DNA from: Rhynchosporium graminicola
Taxonomy: Eukaryota; Ascomycota; Leotiomycetes; Helotiales; Ploettnerulaceae
NCBI GenBank assembly: GCA_900074885.1
Contig: FJUW01000042.1
Coordinates: 834,015-898,014, forward strand
DNA: 64,000 bases
Direction of reading: 5' to 3'
The translations under genes and the position numbers were made by a program. A model generated the notes under the pieces. It was given only the letters and a program-made list of their open reading frames with translations, made no database searches and was not told the origin of the DNA. Numbering within the stretch: the first letter of the stretch is position 1; each line of letters starts with the position of its first letter. Of the stretch, positions 13,809-25,800 are shown piece by piece.

Positions 13809-13991
13809 TCAATGACCTCGATTAACGAATAATCCACCCTGTTCAAACCCCCTACTCGACACCGAAAAAGTATGCAGCGAAAGAATCGTACACGCGAAAA
13901 GGATGTAGGGAAGCGTGCACACTAGGAGAGTGAGAGTCTGATTCTGGCCTCCCGCGACTGAATGAGATTGATGAGCTGTTGATGAAGACAT
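13809..13991 (-). CDS. Possible small single-pass membrane protein (60 aa)
   Basis: The ATG at 13991 sits in a good fungal start context (ATCAAAATGTCT). The 60-codon frame starts with a polar Ser/Gln/His-rich segment, followed by one hydrophobic segment of about 25 residues (TLTLLVCTLPYILFACTILS onward) and a short polar tail. Codon use is coding-like. No family is recognised and no intron or partner gene is evident. It could be a genuine small membrane protein, the first exon of something larger, or chance. Confidence 0.35.
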   Translation of the reverse strand: MSSSTAHQSHSVAGGQNQTLTLLVCTLPYILFACTILSLHTFSVSSRGFEQGGLFVNRGH

Positions 13992-15314
13992 TTTGATATA
14001 TGTTTCTTGATCGGGGAGGGAAATGCCGGTTTTGGCTCGTGGAGATGGTGGGTGTGAATGGACTGATATTGATGGAAGTGTGTGAAATAGTCTAATAGAG
14101 AGTCTCGGTGTAAATTAAGACACGCCTCTAAATACGAAAGAAAATGAAATGATCTCGAATGGATGGGATACGAATGATTGTCTACGAATCTGCCTCCGGC
14201 TTCTCACAGGTACTCGGGGGAACACCCATACTAAATAACATTCCTCATACCCAATCTCATCCCATCCCATCCCATCCCATCCCATCGTATCCACACCCAG
14301 CCCGCCCATACAAATCTCCCGGCCAAGCATCTCGGGCTTAAAACAAACCTCAGACAAGCAATCTCATCTCCCCTTACCTCGTCACCGCCGGCCAACTTCA
14401 GCTCCGACCCGACACCCCCGTGCTTGCTCCTTCCTCGTCTACGAATAGAGCGCAGTTGCTTCATCCGGGACTAGATCCCGTCGTGTGCTACAGTAGAGAC
14501 AATTGTTCAGCTTTAATTAACGAGGCTCGGACGGAAGGTGTGATTGAGGCTGATCTGATCATGATCTCTCTCCCCGAAGGACCCCGAGTGGAAGTTCAGA
14601 TACGAGACGGGTTATACCCTGTGGGGGGGGGGGGGGNNNNNNNNNNNNNNNNNNNNNNNNNNNNNNNNNNNNNNNNNNNNNNNNNNNNNNNNNNNNNNNN
14701 NNNNNNNNNNNNNNGGGGGGGGGGGGGGCAAGGACGTTGGCAGTCTTTCAGGGGCACTTCACACTGCACTAGGTAGGGAGGGGTAGGGGAGAGAGAGTGA
14801 GTGTGTCAGGTGGGATTAAGCGAGCGGAAAATGCGAATATAGGGGTTTTAGGGGTCCAGAAGCTTACCTTGACTTTGATTTGATCGATCGTTTACCTTCT
14901 TTGACTTTCGACCCGATTTACTTTGATCGTAGTGTGTTGGAGGAAGTGTGTGATTGTGATTGAAGATCATTTGCTGTACGAGTGTACGAGTATACTTGAT
15001 TTTCCTTCATAACGCAACAAAGTTGTTGAGACTATTTATACACGACGAAATGGGTTGACATTTCGACGACTAAATCAAATGGATGCAAGGATCAGAGTAA
15101 ACCAGGCTCGCAAGGAAGCAAAATGAACGGCTTGGTTGATAACCGAGACACGTAATGATGCGGGCAACTAACAAATGAGTACGGAGGTAGGTATGCATAT
15201 GACTACGGGCTTCCCTACCATTCAATTCCCAGCGACAGAAGGCTATATCTGTCAAACATCAAAATCCACCCTGCTCAGGATCTGTCCACTTTTTATTCTC
15301 AGAGTACAAAACTA
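13992..15314. other. Intergenic region with assembly gap
   Basis: No gene is supported. A (CATCC)n array lies at about 14256-14285. A run of 78 N at 14637-14714 is flanked on both sides by G homopolymers, so the true sequence and length here are unknown. Apparent frames crossing the gap should be ignored. Confidence 0.6.
14637..14714. other. Assembly gap (78 N) inside a poly-G tract
   Basis: Runs of G immediately precede (14623-14636) and follow (14715-14728) the N block. This is typical of a scaffold gap where reads failed in a homopolymer or where low-quality ends were called as G. Confidence 0.95.
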
Positions 15315-16936
15315 TCATGCCTTCGAACATTTCCCAGATCTACAGACAAGATCATCTGCACAATCGTCGCCGGTTGAGCATGCAGCGCCTGTGTATCGTC
15401 AGCTTGAACCTCATCATATACACAACTCAAGTCAATCAACTCGAGTGAGTTCTAGGATTGGAAACCCTACAAAGACAATGTCCTTCCCACGTGCACCCAC
15501 CACATTTTCCACCGGTGCATACTAAGTTACCATCACAATCATCACCAGAAGCGCACGCAGCTCCTAAAGAATGTCAGTCATGCTTTCTATACACACTGAA
15601 CTGAGAAGGGAGCAAGGCAAAACTCACCGGCACAATGTCCTGTCCACGTACAAGCCTGACAAGTCGCTCCCGGTGGACTCGCCGTCGTAGTCGTCGCCTT
15701 ACTCGTCGTACTAGTCTTCAACGTCGTCGTCGGTGTTGCCCTACTCCAGCTATTAGCATACACGGTCTACCCCAAGCTCTTTAGATCATAATCAAATCAT
15801 GAAAGGGGAAAAACCCCATCCTGGTACTGGATCACTTCCACTTGAAAAAAAAAAAGACAAGGGTTTCACTTACCCACCACCCGCAATCCTCTTAACCAAC
15901 TTATCACCCAACGCTCCCAAACTATTCTCAAAATCCACCGCGTTCTTCGCACCCCAACTCGCGCCATTGGCCCCAGGAACAGCATCTGCACCCGTAAAAG
16001 CTAGATACAAGACATCGGCCTCGTCGTGTCCGGTGTTACCGTCGACGGCGGATTTGCCATAGCAGAGTGTGGCCATGGAAATAGAAGCTTCGCCTATGAC
16101 GGCGCGGGGGCCATCGTCGCCGTTTTCGTCGCCCCACACACCGTAAAACTAGGAATTGCCATTAGAGAAAACGCTCAAATTCTTAGCCCCGAGTAATCGC
16201 AAATCAAAGACACGGGCGTAGATTGTAGAGGAGGAGGAGAAGAGATGACATACCATCTTCCCGTTCCCACAAACCGCCGCAATCAAACCTAGTTCCCTCA
16301 CCCCATCTTTCCTAGGATCATAATTCACAAAGCCCGCATTACTACCCACGTTCCCAAACACGACGTACGTGTGAATATACGCATCAAGTCCTTGAGCGCC
16401 TTTATCGTATCCTTTCACAGTATCTTCAAATGAAGTGTGCGCTTGTGTATCTGAAGACTTCCCACATCTTCCATCGGAAGCAGGTCCATTCTGGATACCG
16501 TCGCAATCCTGATGGGTGTCAGCTCATTCATTGTATTGGATTCTGTTCAGGTGTATAGACTTACGATATCCATGTCAGCCAACTTCCCACCCGTTCCCTG
16601 GAGATACACAACACCTTCCGAGAGGTGATCCCCACAGTACGAATAAGCTAGAGGAAGCCCATCAGCAGCAATTCCTCAAGTGGCTCGAACGTCTCCATCT
16701 TGAATTTTTTTTTTTTTTTTTCAAGTCTTTCAAGGAGGAGCGAGAGGAGAGCACGACGTACTAGCAGGTGGCGCATCCTTCAGATAAAACCCCGTCGCCA
16801 ATTTCCGACTGCAAGACCCGGCTTTCTTGATGTTGTTGTACAGCGTCTGGATGTTGGCTGGGACGTCACGGGCCTGGATTTGTAGAGCGAGGAACGTCGT
16901 GATGAGAGGGAGGGAGTGGAGGACGTTGAGATGCAT
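15315..16936 (-). CDS. Secreted fungal chitosanase, glycoside hydrolase family 75, with duplicated Cys-rich C-terminal module
   Basis: Exons on the minus strand are 16936-16762, 16647-16565, 16508-16254, 16148-15874, 15749-15628, 15563-15471 and 15388-15315, giving 358 residues. A signal peptide (MHLNVLHSLPLITTFLALQIQA) precedes RDVPANIQ. The GH75 core (about 23-262) carries YCGD, MDIDCDGIQNGP, HTYVVFGNVGS, FYGVWGDENGDDGP and GEASIS. Asp178 and Glu191 have the same 13-residue spacing as the catalytic Asp175/Glu188 of Fusarium solani chitosanase. A Thr/Ser-rich linker (about 263-292) leads to two copies of a CTWxGHC...ACxxGDDCxxxLVCxxGKC module. GH75 enzymes hydrolyse beta-1,4 links in chitosan outside the cell. 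The acceptor of exon 5 could also lie 6 or 9 nt downstream, in frame. The last donor is a weak GTAGGG; reading through it would stop early and lose the second module's end. Confidence 0.92.
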
Positions 16937-19135
16937 GGTGAAATATGTATGTATGTGTATGTGTATGTGTATGTGCTAGTGGTTTTGTGGATGTGAAGAG
17001 GCGTGATTGAGGATGAAAGACGTTTCATGCCAGGTTGGGCGGATGGCTCTTATATCTTTGTGAGTGGTGGTGAGAGCGCCGTCGTACATTACGGGAGAGG
17101 GAGTGTGTAAGTCAGTAGCGAGACATTTCTTCCTTCGCTTGCTGCGCCCGAATCGGTAGGTAGGTAGGTAAGTAGGTAAGTAGGTAGACGTTCGTATAAC
17201 ACAAATAATCAGATCACCTGCATGACTCCTCACTGTCTAGTCTGATTATGTATTCAAAAGCTCAGCCTCGAGCTCATGAAAGTGTCAAAACCCCCCAATT
17301 TATCTGGAGTTGCTGATGTCTTAATCATCTGCGTACAGCTACTTTGGAGTCTTTTCGCCCCCCATTGGGCGGTGGCTTAGGTAGCTACAGAACCTCGCTT
17401 AACGAAGGAGGAACCGGTTTGTCCAGGTAGAATTCGGAGTGCAAACCTGCAACTGCAACTATGATTGCAAAGGCTGCGATATCACGGCGCAGCTTTCTGG
17501 AATGGGAAGCTGCAAAGTACAAATAGATAGTCTGTAATCGAGAAGCTTATTTCTATTACCTCAAGCTCCTCAGACGGGAGTGCGAGTGCGAGTGTGTTCA
17601 AGACGGCGATGTTCACTTTTGTAATTAAGAGGGTGGGAGGGGTAGGTCAGCGACTAAACTACCTACCTACCTACCAGCACTTCACAATGAATATATAAAA
17701 GTCATACATGATCAAGCCTTACAACAACCGCTAGCTATCCTTATCCTGAACACAAAACGCAGTCTCGCTCTCTTCCGGCTTTGACTTCTAAATAGAAAAG
17801 AAAAGAAAAGAAAAAGGAAGGGTAGAAGCCACCTACTGATAGGAAGTATAGGAGAGTAGTAAACTGCGGCCCCCTATCCCGTGCTCCTCCAATGAATCAC
17901 TTCAAAGAGTCTCTACACGAAGTCTAGGTATCAGTAGCACACATCGCCATCTCATCGCCATCGCATACCCGCTCGTCACTGCAGCAAAGTTCCTCCTCAT
18001 CCGGTGTTTCTCGGCCGAGTCAGCCCCAAGATCCCAGATCCCTCTTACCTGGCATATTACCTCTACACTTCCCGCTCTGCCGCCGAGTCATCGTTCCCAT
18101 CTCCCGTCGGCGCTTGAACGAGACTGCTCTAGCCTGTCTGTCCATCTTGAGAATATTTCATTCCATGCGGAGGTGTGCGCGCTGATGTAAGATGAGAAGG
18201 CGATGGGTGAATTAGTGTAGGGGTCTTGAGAGCGCGTCCGTCAGTCACTAGAGATGGAGCTGGATGTTTTTCTTCTGTTCTTTTCGTTCCTTCTTTGCCT
18301 CGTGAGGTACCTCCTGCACTCCTACCGCAGTGTCTTCATCTCATCTCATCTCATCTCATCTCATCTCTCATTCCATCTTCCATCTTCCATTTTCCATCTT
18401 CCATTTTCGATTCTCTCTCTTGCTTCTTTCGTCTCCCTCCTTTTCTGATTTTTTTTCATCTCGCGGGACTATTAGATATTCAGGTACATTTTTATCTTTT
18501 TTTTACTTTTTCTTTTTCTTTTTCTTTTAGCTATCTAGCTAGCTATCTCATGGGCTTTGCTGGGGTGGGGTGGAGTACTTCGGTGATTTGAGCGTAGTCA
18601 GTTCATTCATTGCGTTGGGTGCGTTACCTTGGGTTACACGTTACGGATGTGTGTGGAAAGAAGTACGGCCGGCCATCCTCGTACCCATGATTGAAAGTCA
18701 CACGATCATCTCCATGGGACATGAACTCCGCAGATAGAGAGATAGATAGATAGGAGGAAGGAGGTACGACGGTGGGTAGAAGCATTCACTGTTTATTGTT
18801 TGTACATCAAGCTGCCATACCAATATTATCAAGCAATATCACGAAAGTCAGGATAACTGTCTAGTCTCTTCATATTTATTGTCTACTCTACTGTATCAAT
18901 TCTATGAATCGGAGATCCTCTCCTCAATCGACCTTTTGTCAATCGAGCAACGAAGTATCTATCAAGAATGAAGAAAAACGCCACTCCATCTACACGAAAG
19001 CAAGTCATCTGTCCGTCTACTCTATCAGGCAATTGATCCAACGACCATCTACAGCCAGCCAGCTCTCAAAAGCAAGCATGATCGATATACAAGCAGCAGA
19101 TATTCCAACCGAAGCCTCAGTTGACAGCGTAGCGT
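16937..19135. other. Intergenic region between chitosanase start and desaturase 3' end
   Basis: The proximal part is the chitosanase promoter; a TATAAG on the minus strand lies at about 17049-17054, roughly 115 bp upstream of its ATG. Simple repeats are GTATGT near 16945-16975, GGTA/AGTA at about 17157-17188, TACC at about 17660-17675, (CATCT)n at about 18336-18367 and poly-T/TTTTC near 18496-18528. No further gene is supported. Confidence 0.5.
17157..17188. repeat. GGTA/AGTA tetranucleotide array (example of a dispersed family)
   Basis: A run of GGTA and AGTA units. Similar arrays occur near 11576-11600, 17640-17675, 22197-22215, 22413-22432 and 31425-31460. Confidence 0.7.
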
Positions 19136-20671
19136 CTACTCGGCCATGAGAGGCAAGTTAGCTCTCAGTTGGGCCGACTGGCTCAATCTCCTCCTGGCAT
19201 CCAGGTTCCTCGAGCTCGACATAGCCGTGGCCATTGCACTCTTCCTCTCCTCAACGGCCTTGGTCTCAGGAACGGTAGCCAACTCGACCGGTTGCGTCTC
19301 TCCCTCTCGCTTATACAGGTTCCTGAACATGAACACACCGCTTCCCTCCGCACCCTTGGTCTCCTCGACAAACTTGCAACTGCGTTGATTTCTCCAGAAT
19401 GCAGTCCAGAAAGGAGTCTTGACGTCTGCGATGTAGTGTTTGCCCATGACACGCTTAATGTGCTTGGAGGCTTCACCGGCGTGGTAGAAGGGGATGGTGG
19501 AGATCAGGTGGTGGCAGACGTGGGTGCCGATGATATCGTGGAAGAGATGCGTGTCGATGAAACCGAGGTCACGATCGATGGTTGCGGTGGCGCCGCGAGC
19601 GAAGGTCCAGGTGCTGTTGGAGTAATGGGGCATGGCTGCGTCGGTGTGTTGAAGGAAGGTGATGGCCACTGAAAGACATCGTAAGCAATTATGCCAGACG
19701 GAAGGAGAAGAACAGAACGGGAAGGAGCGGAAAGGGATCTCACCAATCCAGTTGTTAACCCACAACCAAGGTACACCCCATAGAACAATCACGTTCCAGC
19801 TTCCAAATACCTTACCAGCAACGACGAGTCCAGCAATCATGGCTGCAACACCCAAGTCACTCAACATAATCAATCCCAGCTCGCTCTTCTTGAAGAACAC
19901 GCTATCCTCTCCATAGTAGAAATGGCTGATCTTCGCTCCCTTCGCACCGTCATACTTCTGTCCAGTCAAGTTAAACAACAGGTATCCAGGCCATCCGAAT
20001 AATTGATGGACAAGATCATGCCAGAGAGCAGCGATTGGGGAGTCCTCCGCCAACTCAGCGAACTCGACCATATTGGCCTTGGCCTTGGCACCAAATTGTG
20101 TCTTGATCCATGATTCCCGGCTGTGTGGCACGAAGGCAGTATCCCTCTCGACGTTCCCCGTGGCCTTGTGGTGCTGGGAATGGCTCAATCTCCACGAATG
20201 GAAAGGAACCAGCAAGAACGAATGCATGATCAGTCCCATGGTGTAATTCAACATCTTGTTCTTCGAGAACGCACCATGTCCACACTCATGAGCCAAGATC
20301 CAAATCCCCGTGAACACGAATCCCTGGACCGTGGTGTAGGCCACCCAAGCCGCGAATCGAAGGTACACATTGGGCAGCATCGGGATGTAGGTGACGGCGA
20401 GGTAGATGAGGGTGGAGAGGTAGAAGTAATCGCGGACAACGTAGGCCATGGAGCGAAGAATGGAGGGCTTGAAACACCACGCTGGAATGGCGTCGTGGAT
20501 CTCTTTCATGGTGAAGGAGGGGAGTTCGAAGACATTGCCGTGGAGATCGAGATGGGTGTGTCCGTCGACAGATGCAGAGGGGGCATCCTTGGTCATGGTG
20601 ACGGTTTGTGTGTTCGAACCTGAAGCTGAAGCTGAAGCTGTCGGTGCCAGACCGGCAGCTGGAGGGGCCAT
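19136..20671 (-). CDS. Oleate delta-12 fatty acid desaturase (FAD2/OdeA type)
   Basis: Exons 20671-19744 and 19668-19136 give 486 residues. The 75-nt intron 19743-19669 (GTGAGA...TTTCAG) is a multiple of three and has no stop, so an unspliced reading looks like a 511-residue protein. Splicing restores WIVAITFLQHTDAAMPHY, the family form. Three histidine boxes that bind the di-iron centre are present: HECGH (128-132), HSQHH (164-168) and HVCHH (359-363). Hydrophobic membrane spans lie between them. These ER enzymes convert oleate to linoleate in phospholipids using cytochrome b5. Some fungal paralogues are bifunctional delta-12/omega-3 enzymes, and I cannot exclude this by eye. The start at 20671 is in good context (CATCATGGCC). 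The N-terminal 35 residues are low complexity (Ala/Ser-rich). Confidence 0.94.
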   Translation of the reverse strand: MAPPAAGLAPTASASASGSNTQTVTMTKDAPSASVDGHTHLDLHGNVFELPSFTMKEIHDAIPAWCFKPSILRSMAYVVRDYFYLSTLIYLAVTYIPMLPNVYLRFAAWVAYTTVQGFVFTGIWILAHECGHGAFSKNKMLNYTMGLIMHSFLLVPFHSWRLSHSQHHKATGNVERDTAFVPHSRESWIKTQFGAKAKANMVEFAELAEDSPIAALWHDLVHQLFGWPGYLLFNLTGQKYDGAKGAKISHFYYGEDSVFFKKSELGLIMLSDLGVAAMIAGLVVAGKVFGSWNVIVLWGVPWLWVNNWIGEIPFRSFPFCSSPSVWHNCLRCLSVAITFLQHTDAAMPHYSNSTWTFARGATATIDRDLGFIDTHLFHDIIGTHVCHHLISTIPFYHAGEASKHIKRVMGKHYIADVKTPFWTAFWRNQRSCKFVEETKGAEGSGVFMFRNLYKREGETQPVELATVPETKAVEERKSAMATAMSSSRNLDARRRLSQSAQLRANLPLMAE

Positions 20672-21203
20672 GATGGTGTGTGAGGGAGTTGGTGGGTGTG
20701 TTTGGTAGGAGGGAGGGAGGTCGAGGGGATTGCAAGAGAGCGAACGAAGGTGTCGTCGACTAGAGGAGGAATGAAGGTGATCGACCGAACAAGCGACTCG
20801 AAGGTGAAAACTATATCAAAGGAGAAAGGGGACGAATTGGAAGAAGTGGTCACCCTAACGAGACTCTAACGAGAAGATTTATCTGCCGCGAATAAGAACG
20901 GACGAATGCGTGCGACACTGGGAAAAAGGGACTGGCTGAACGCTATCTATCACAAATTCACAATCTATAGAAGAGACTAGTCCTCGGTCGGATAAGGGTA
21001 GGAGGTAGACTACCTTGGGGGTCCATTCATTTTCTCAACCCTTTTTCGAGCATGGACCACCATGTATATTATATACTCGGGTAGGCTTAGGCTGTTGGAT
21101 AATTAAAGGGCTATCATTGGTCAATGGGGGCTCGGGCTTGAAACTTCTGATGGACAGGAGAGAGAGCTGTCCTTCCAATTTGGAATTGGCTTTTCAGGCA
21201 CGA

Positions 21204-21232
21204 ACGAATGAATGAATGAATGAATGAATGAA
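21204..21232. repeat. (GAAT)n microsatellite
   Basis: About seven near-perfect units of GAAT, ending in AACGATCGAT. Confidence 0.85.
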
Positions 21233-22768
21233 CGATCGATAGCATGTGATTGTGACACTGAAGTTTTCCTCGTAATTCTTCCTCTTTGGGCCAATTGGAT
21301 TTTCTTTCTTCCACACACACTCACTTTGCATTGCACACACTTCACAATTCAATTCCTCGCTCACATATATCCCTTGACCAATTGACCAAGTGATCGATCG
21401 ATCCTCTTGACCGCTCTTCCCCATCTTTCAGTCTGAGTCCTGGGTCTTGGCCGTTTTGGACACCCCCCTTCCTTCATCAAACACCGCCCTCGCACCTCGC
21501 ACATGTCAATTCCTTCCATCCCACCCACGCATGCAGTTCGCAATCTGCAGGAAGGGTCTCCCGCTAGTCCCCATGCGACCAGCTATCGACTCGGTAGCGG
21601 CTCTGATTGGATGATCTCCCAATAAGATTGGCTCCGGTCGATGATCATTCGTTCGTTTGGGAGATTTAAAGATCTCAACGATTCCGACTTGGACAGGGGG
21701 GAGATGAGGAGACTTTCAGGGTCTGGGTGGGGAAGAGTGGAGTGAGTGGAGTTGGCCCCTTGATTGGTTGGAGTGGGGGCCGGGGAGGGGAGCTGGACCT
21801 GGACCTGGACCTAGACTAGACATTACGGATCCCCACTCCGTACGGTACTGTATTTTGAGGTTCCTTTTTGAGAGAGCGAGAGGTGAGATGGGAAGGGATG
21901 GGAATTGAGCAGGTGATGGTCGGATGGGATCGGAGGAGAATCCCCTGAGCTAGATACATCGCAGAAATTCCCAAGTTTTCTCCTAGGTAGGTATGCAAAC
22001 CCTCTCTGCAGGTCCTCCTCCCTCATGTCTTGTCACGGTCAGACAGGTCCGACATGTGCGTGCCTGACTAGACTGATAATCCGAGGTTTATATCAGCAGG
22101 ACAGGGTTTTACCTCTCCCGCATTAGATAAAAATCCCATTTTATATGATTTAGTCTTGCTGTCTTCTTTCCAAGGAATTATCCCACCTTTTACCTATAGG
22201 TAGGTAGGGAGGTAGGGAAGGTAGAACGGCGGTCTAAAATACAAACGGAAGGAAGGAAGGGTTCGGTTTCATTCTCTCGGTAATTATCTGATGCATGGAT
22301 GGATGGATGCTGATTGCGCTATTTTATGAGAACCGTTGAGTTCGTGGTGGCGAAGGGGAAACGGAGGGACGGGGACGGGGTTCGAGACGGGGTTCGAGAC
22401 CTTCCAGAAGCTAGCTAGGTAGGTAGGTAGGTCGCTAGCTAGAAGCGAGAGCTAGCCCAGCCCCGATTGGGGTAATGTCGATCTCGAAGGGCCATCGAGG
22501 CAGAGTCGGGAATTAAACCCTCCCTTTTCAGGCCCCTTTTCAGGCCTCCTTTTCCTAAGCTAGGGAGGGAGGGTCGGGGGGAGGGTAATCGTAGAGCCAT
22601 GTATGAATGAGTAAGTCTGTCACTGAAACAACACGCCTGCAAAGCGATGCACATTCGGTCTCGAGTGAGTTATTTGTATTGACAGCTCTGCAGGTAGGGC
22701 AATCAATGTACTTGGGAAAGAAGGGAGGTTCGAAGAGTTCCCTGAGGACGGGCCGGGATACAAGAGGT

Positions 22769-22769
<1 letters not shown>

Positions 22770-22807
<38 letters not shown>
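22770..22807. repeat. (CTTT)n microsatellite
   Basis: About nine perfect units of CTTT. Confidence 0.9.
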
Positions 22808-25800
22808 CTCTTATTCAAGTGATGTGAGTCGTGAGTCTCTGCGAAAAGGAAGTCGTCGAACGCCTGACCTAGATCCTGTATAGCTTCGCTTTTTGAGGGG
22901 GCTCGGGGTGACTTCTTCTCTTCAACCCTTCATGATAGGAGTCCAAGATCATTTAGGCGCCCCGAATATGATTCTTTTCGTGAAAACTACATTGCGTTTC
23001 TACTGTTTGGGTGAAGAATAACGGTTTTGGCTTTGGGCTTTTGGCAATTTTCTTTTCCCCACTGGTTCCCACGTTACGTTTTTCTCTTCTGCTTGGCTTT
23101 CTCGTCATTATGCTGTCCCTAGCAATTGCTTTGCGAAATTCATGTACGTTCCGAGTCTTTGCTTCGGCTGGGTATAGCATAGAGCTGTTTCGTCCGCGAG
23201 AACTATTCCGTGTTCTTCTTTTTAGAGGAACAACGAGCGGGCAGATGTACAGCAGAAAGAGCTAGACTTATTCAGATGGAGCCTGCTACACGACTTCGGG
23301 ACGAGAAGACATTGTTCCTTTCGGCTAAAGCTACAGCATGTCGAAGTGAAATGTCTGCGGCCACGAGACATGCCATGGGTCACTCATGACATCTTCAAAG
23401 CCAGTTGCAATTCATTCATCTAAGTCAAAGCTATCTACTCGTCCCCAGTTCTCACAGAGAACTCATGTGCCTGGGATGTTATGGTTGCGATAGAACCACT
23501 CTCCTCGCCTCCACAAGTTCCCCTATAACGTACACTCCTGATTAATAACATCACGTCGTTACGCTACGGGCTGCCGGTAAACCAAAAAGCTTAGCAAAAC
23601 TCCAGCTCATCGGCGTACCTAATTCCATGCGCAAGATCCAGGCAAGGATTCTTGGCGATGAGAATCGACACCGAACGGCACTGGAGCATCACTATAACGT
23701 AGCACATCCTTACACTGCCTAGGTAGACTTCCTTCCCCGTCCTCTGAGCTCGGCTCGTGAACCCCAAATGGGCCGTTCTTTATTTCTTTTCTCAAGTGAC
23801 TTGCCATTCATCGATGTCGGTTGGTCAAAAAAGAGAACGTCTGTTTTCAGTTGGACGGACATAACATACTCCATCCAGCACAAGTAGAGTTGAAATAGCA
23901 TGCGATCATGAATGGTTTTCTTGGCCAGCAAAAAGAACCAAAAGGTTTAAAACGGGAGTTATACAGATTCTCCTCTGGGATCTAGGATCTGAGATGCCGC
24001 TTTGTGAATCGTTAGGAGCAAAACCTCGTAGCTTGGCAAATTGAGGGCCATCAGTCTGGCTCCTCAGTCCTTGACATATCACAAGCGCTCTAATTTTTGG
24101 GAGAGCTTTTCCCCATTTTTTTTGGGTAAACTGGACTGACCTGGTCGTTTCGATATGGTTCACTTCATTTCACTTTCGACTAGTCTGAGATAGTACTCTT
24201 TCTAACTTGAATCCTCACACCATTATGCAAGCTACAGTTGCTGAAGAGAAGATGTAATGGGACTACGATCGATTCCGAATTTCACCTGCAAAGCATTCAT
24301 TCCTTTCAAAGAAAGGGCGCGATGATGTTACATTGTCAACAGAACAGTCTCCAATGCTCGAAATTGAGTTGGAAGACTGAATATCCAGGGAGACGGCTTC
24401 ACAAGTTTCTATCATTAAAGTCAGGTCGCTGGCAAGAAACGTGAAAGACCCGACTACCGACCCGCGTAAGTGATCCTGGTGGTTGGTTATGCTTTTATAC
24501 CCTTACTTGGACTAGATTTCATTTTCTCTCTGGGTTGTCTGGTCTGGTTATGCTAGAATGAAAGGTAATTGAAGAGTCGACATCCAAACGATAGAAAGGT
24601 TTCTGTTCGTTCCTCTACACGATCTCCAAGATTCAATCTTCAACTTCAAAACGTACAATATTTCCTCCTCTCTGTTCTCTCTGGAGTCTTTACTACCAAA
24701 ATATACAGTCGGGGAGAGCTTTTCAGGTTCGTGGATCTTTTCTTTCATCACGGCTTGAATGAGGAGAGAAAACGAAAGGCAAGGCACTTTCTTGGGGGGT
24801 CTGGCTTGCGAAGCGAAGCCTTGCAACATGTCGGGCTGAGAGATATACAGTAGACTGTAATATCTAGAAGGTTTCATCAGATCAGGGGCCTATCTACCTA
24901 CCTAGTCTCTATCAGCGCCAATCTGAGGATTGGGAAGAATGGAAAATACGCACTTGATCTATGGGAGGCTCCATAAGGCGAGGGGTGGAGGGGGCCTTGC
25001 CTTTTTCTTTTTCAAATGTGATGCGACGCGTGAATCGAGGCCTGGCTTTGTTGGCTTCATCTCCCTCCGTTTCTTATCCAGGTGAAATTCAATCTCAATT
25101 GGTGGTACAGTCACGCTGCGATGCGATGCGATGCGACGCGATGAGCCGAACAGAACTTGGCTTAGCCGAACAGAACTTGGCTTCGCCGACTGACCGACGG
25201 CCGTTCGTGACATCGAGCGATTGCCGTCCAATAGTCAAACCCCGATATATGAATATTTCGCAACACGGCCCGATCTCACGACCTGATATCATTCCTCTCT
25301 CTACACTACATGAGACAGCTATATGCCATGCCATGCCTGCAAGTTTTTCATCGACCCTCGTGTCTGACCGACCACAAATCGCTATGATTGATCCATCTCA
25401 AGTCCTCATCTCACCTCACCTCCTGATATCTGATCATTCTCTCTTTCTGCGGCACAAGCGTGATGTGACTCCATCCTAATCATGCGATCGGGATGGGATG
25501 GTGAAGTTTTGAGGTCCTCCTCTATGAGCTTCCTCACAGTACCGAACTCGCTCGTCTAGCACTTGAGCGGTCTGTTTTCCCCCTCGTATTTGTAGCTGCA
25601 AGCAGACAAGCGTTCATTTTGGGATAAGATTGACTGGTATCCTTTAGACTTTTATACTTGAGTCCTTTAGCGAGCTTTGTGCTCACTTCTGTGTATCACA
25701 GTAATTGTCAGCTTGCTGCTCTTGATATTCTCTGGGTCGTATTGGCTACCTGGAGTCTGGGTTCTGGTAAAACAGTACTCAGAAGCTGGACTTTCGGTGG

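Noticed and set aside
14420..14776. 118-codon frame
   Set aside because: It crosses the N gap and poly-G tract; the middle is unknown sequence.
19136..20735. Many frames on the strand opposite the desaturase
   Set aside because: Shadows of the desaturase coding sequence; no independent evidence.
24961..25479. 172-codon plus-strand frame
   Set aside because: Includes GATGC microsatellite units and a tandem duplicate; antisense frames are equally open; no domain.
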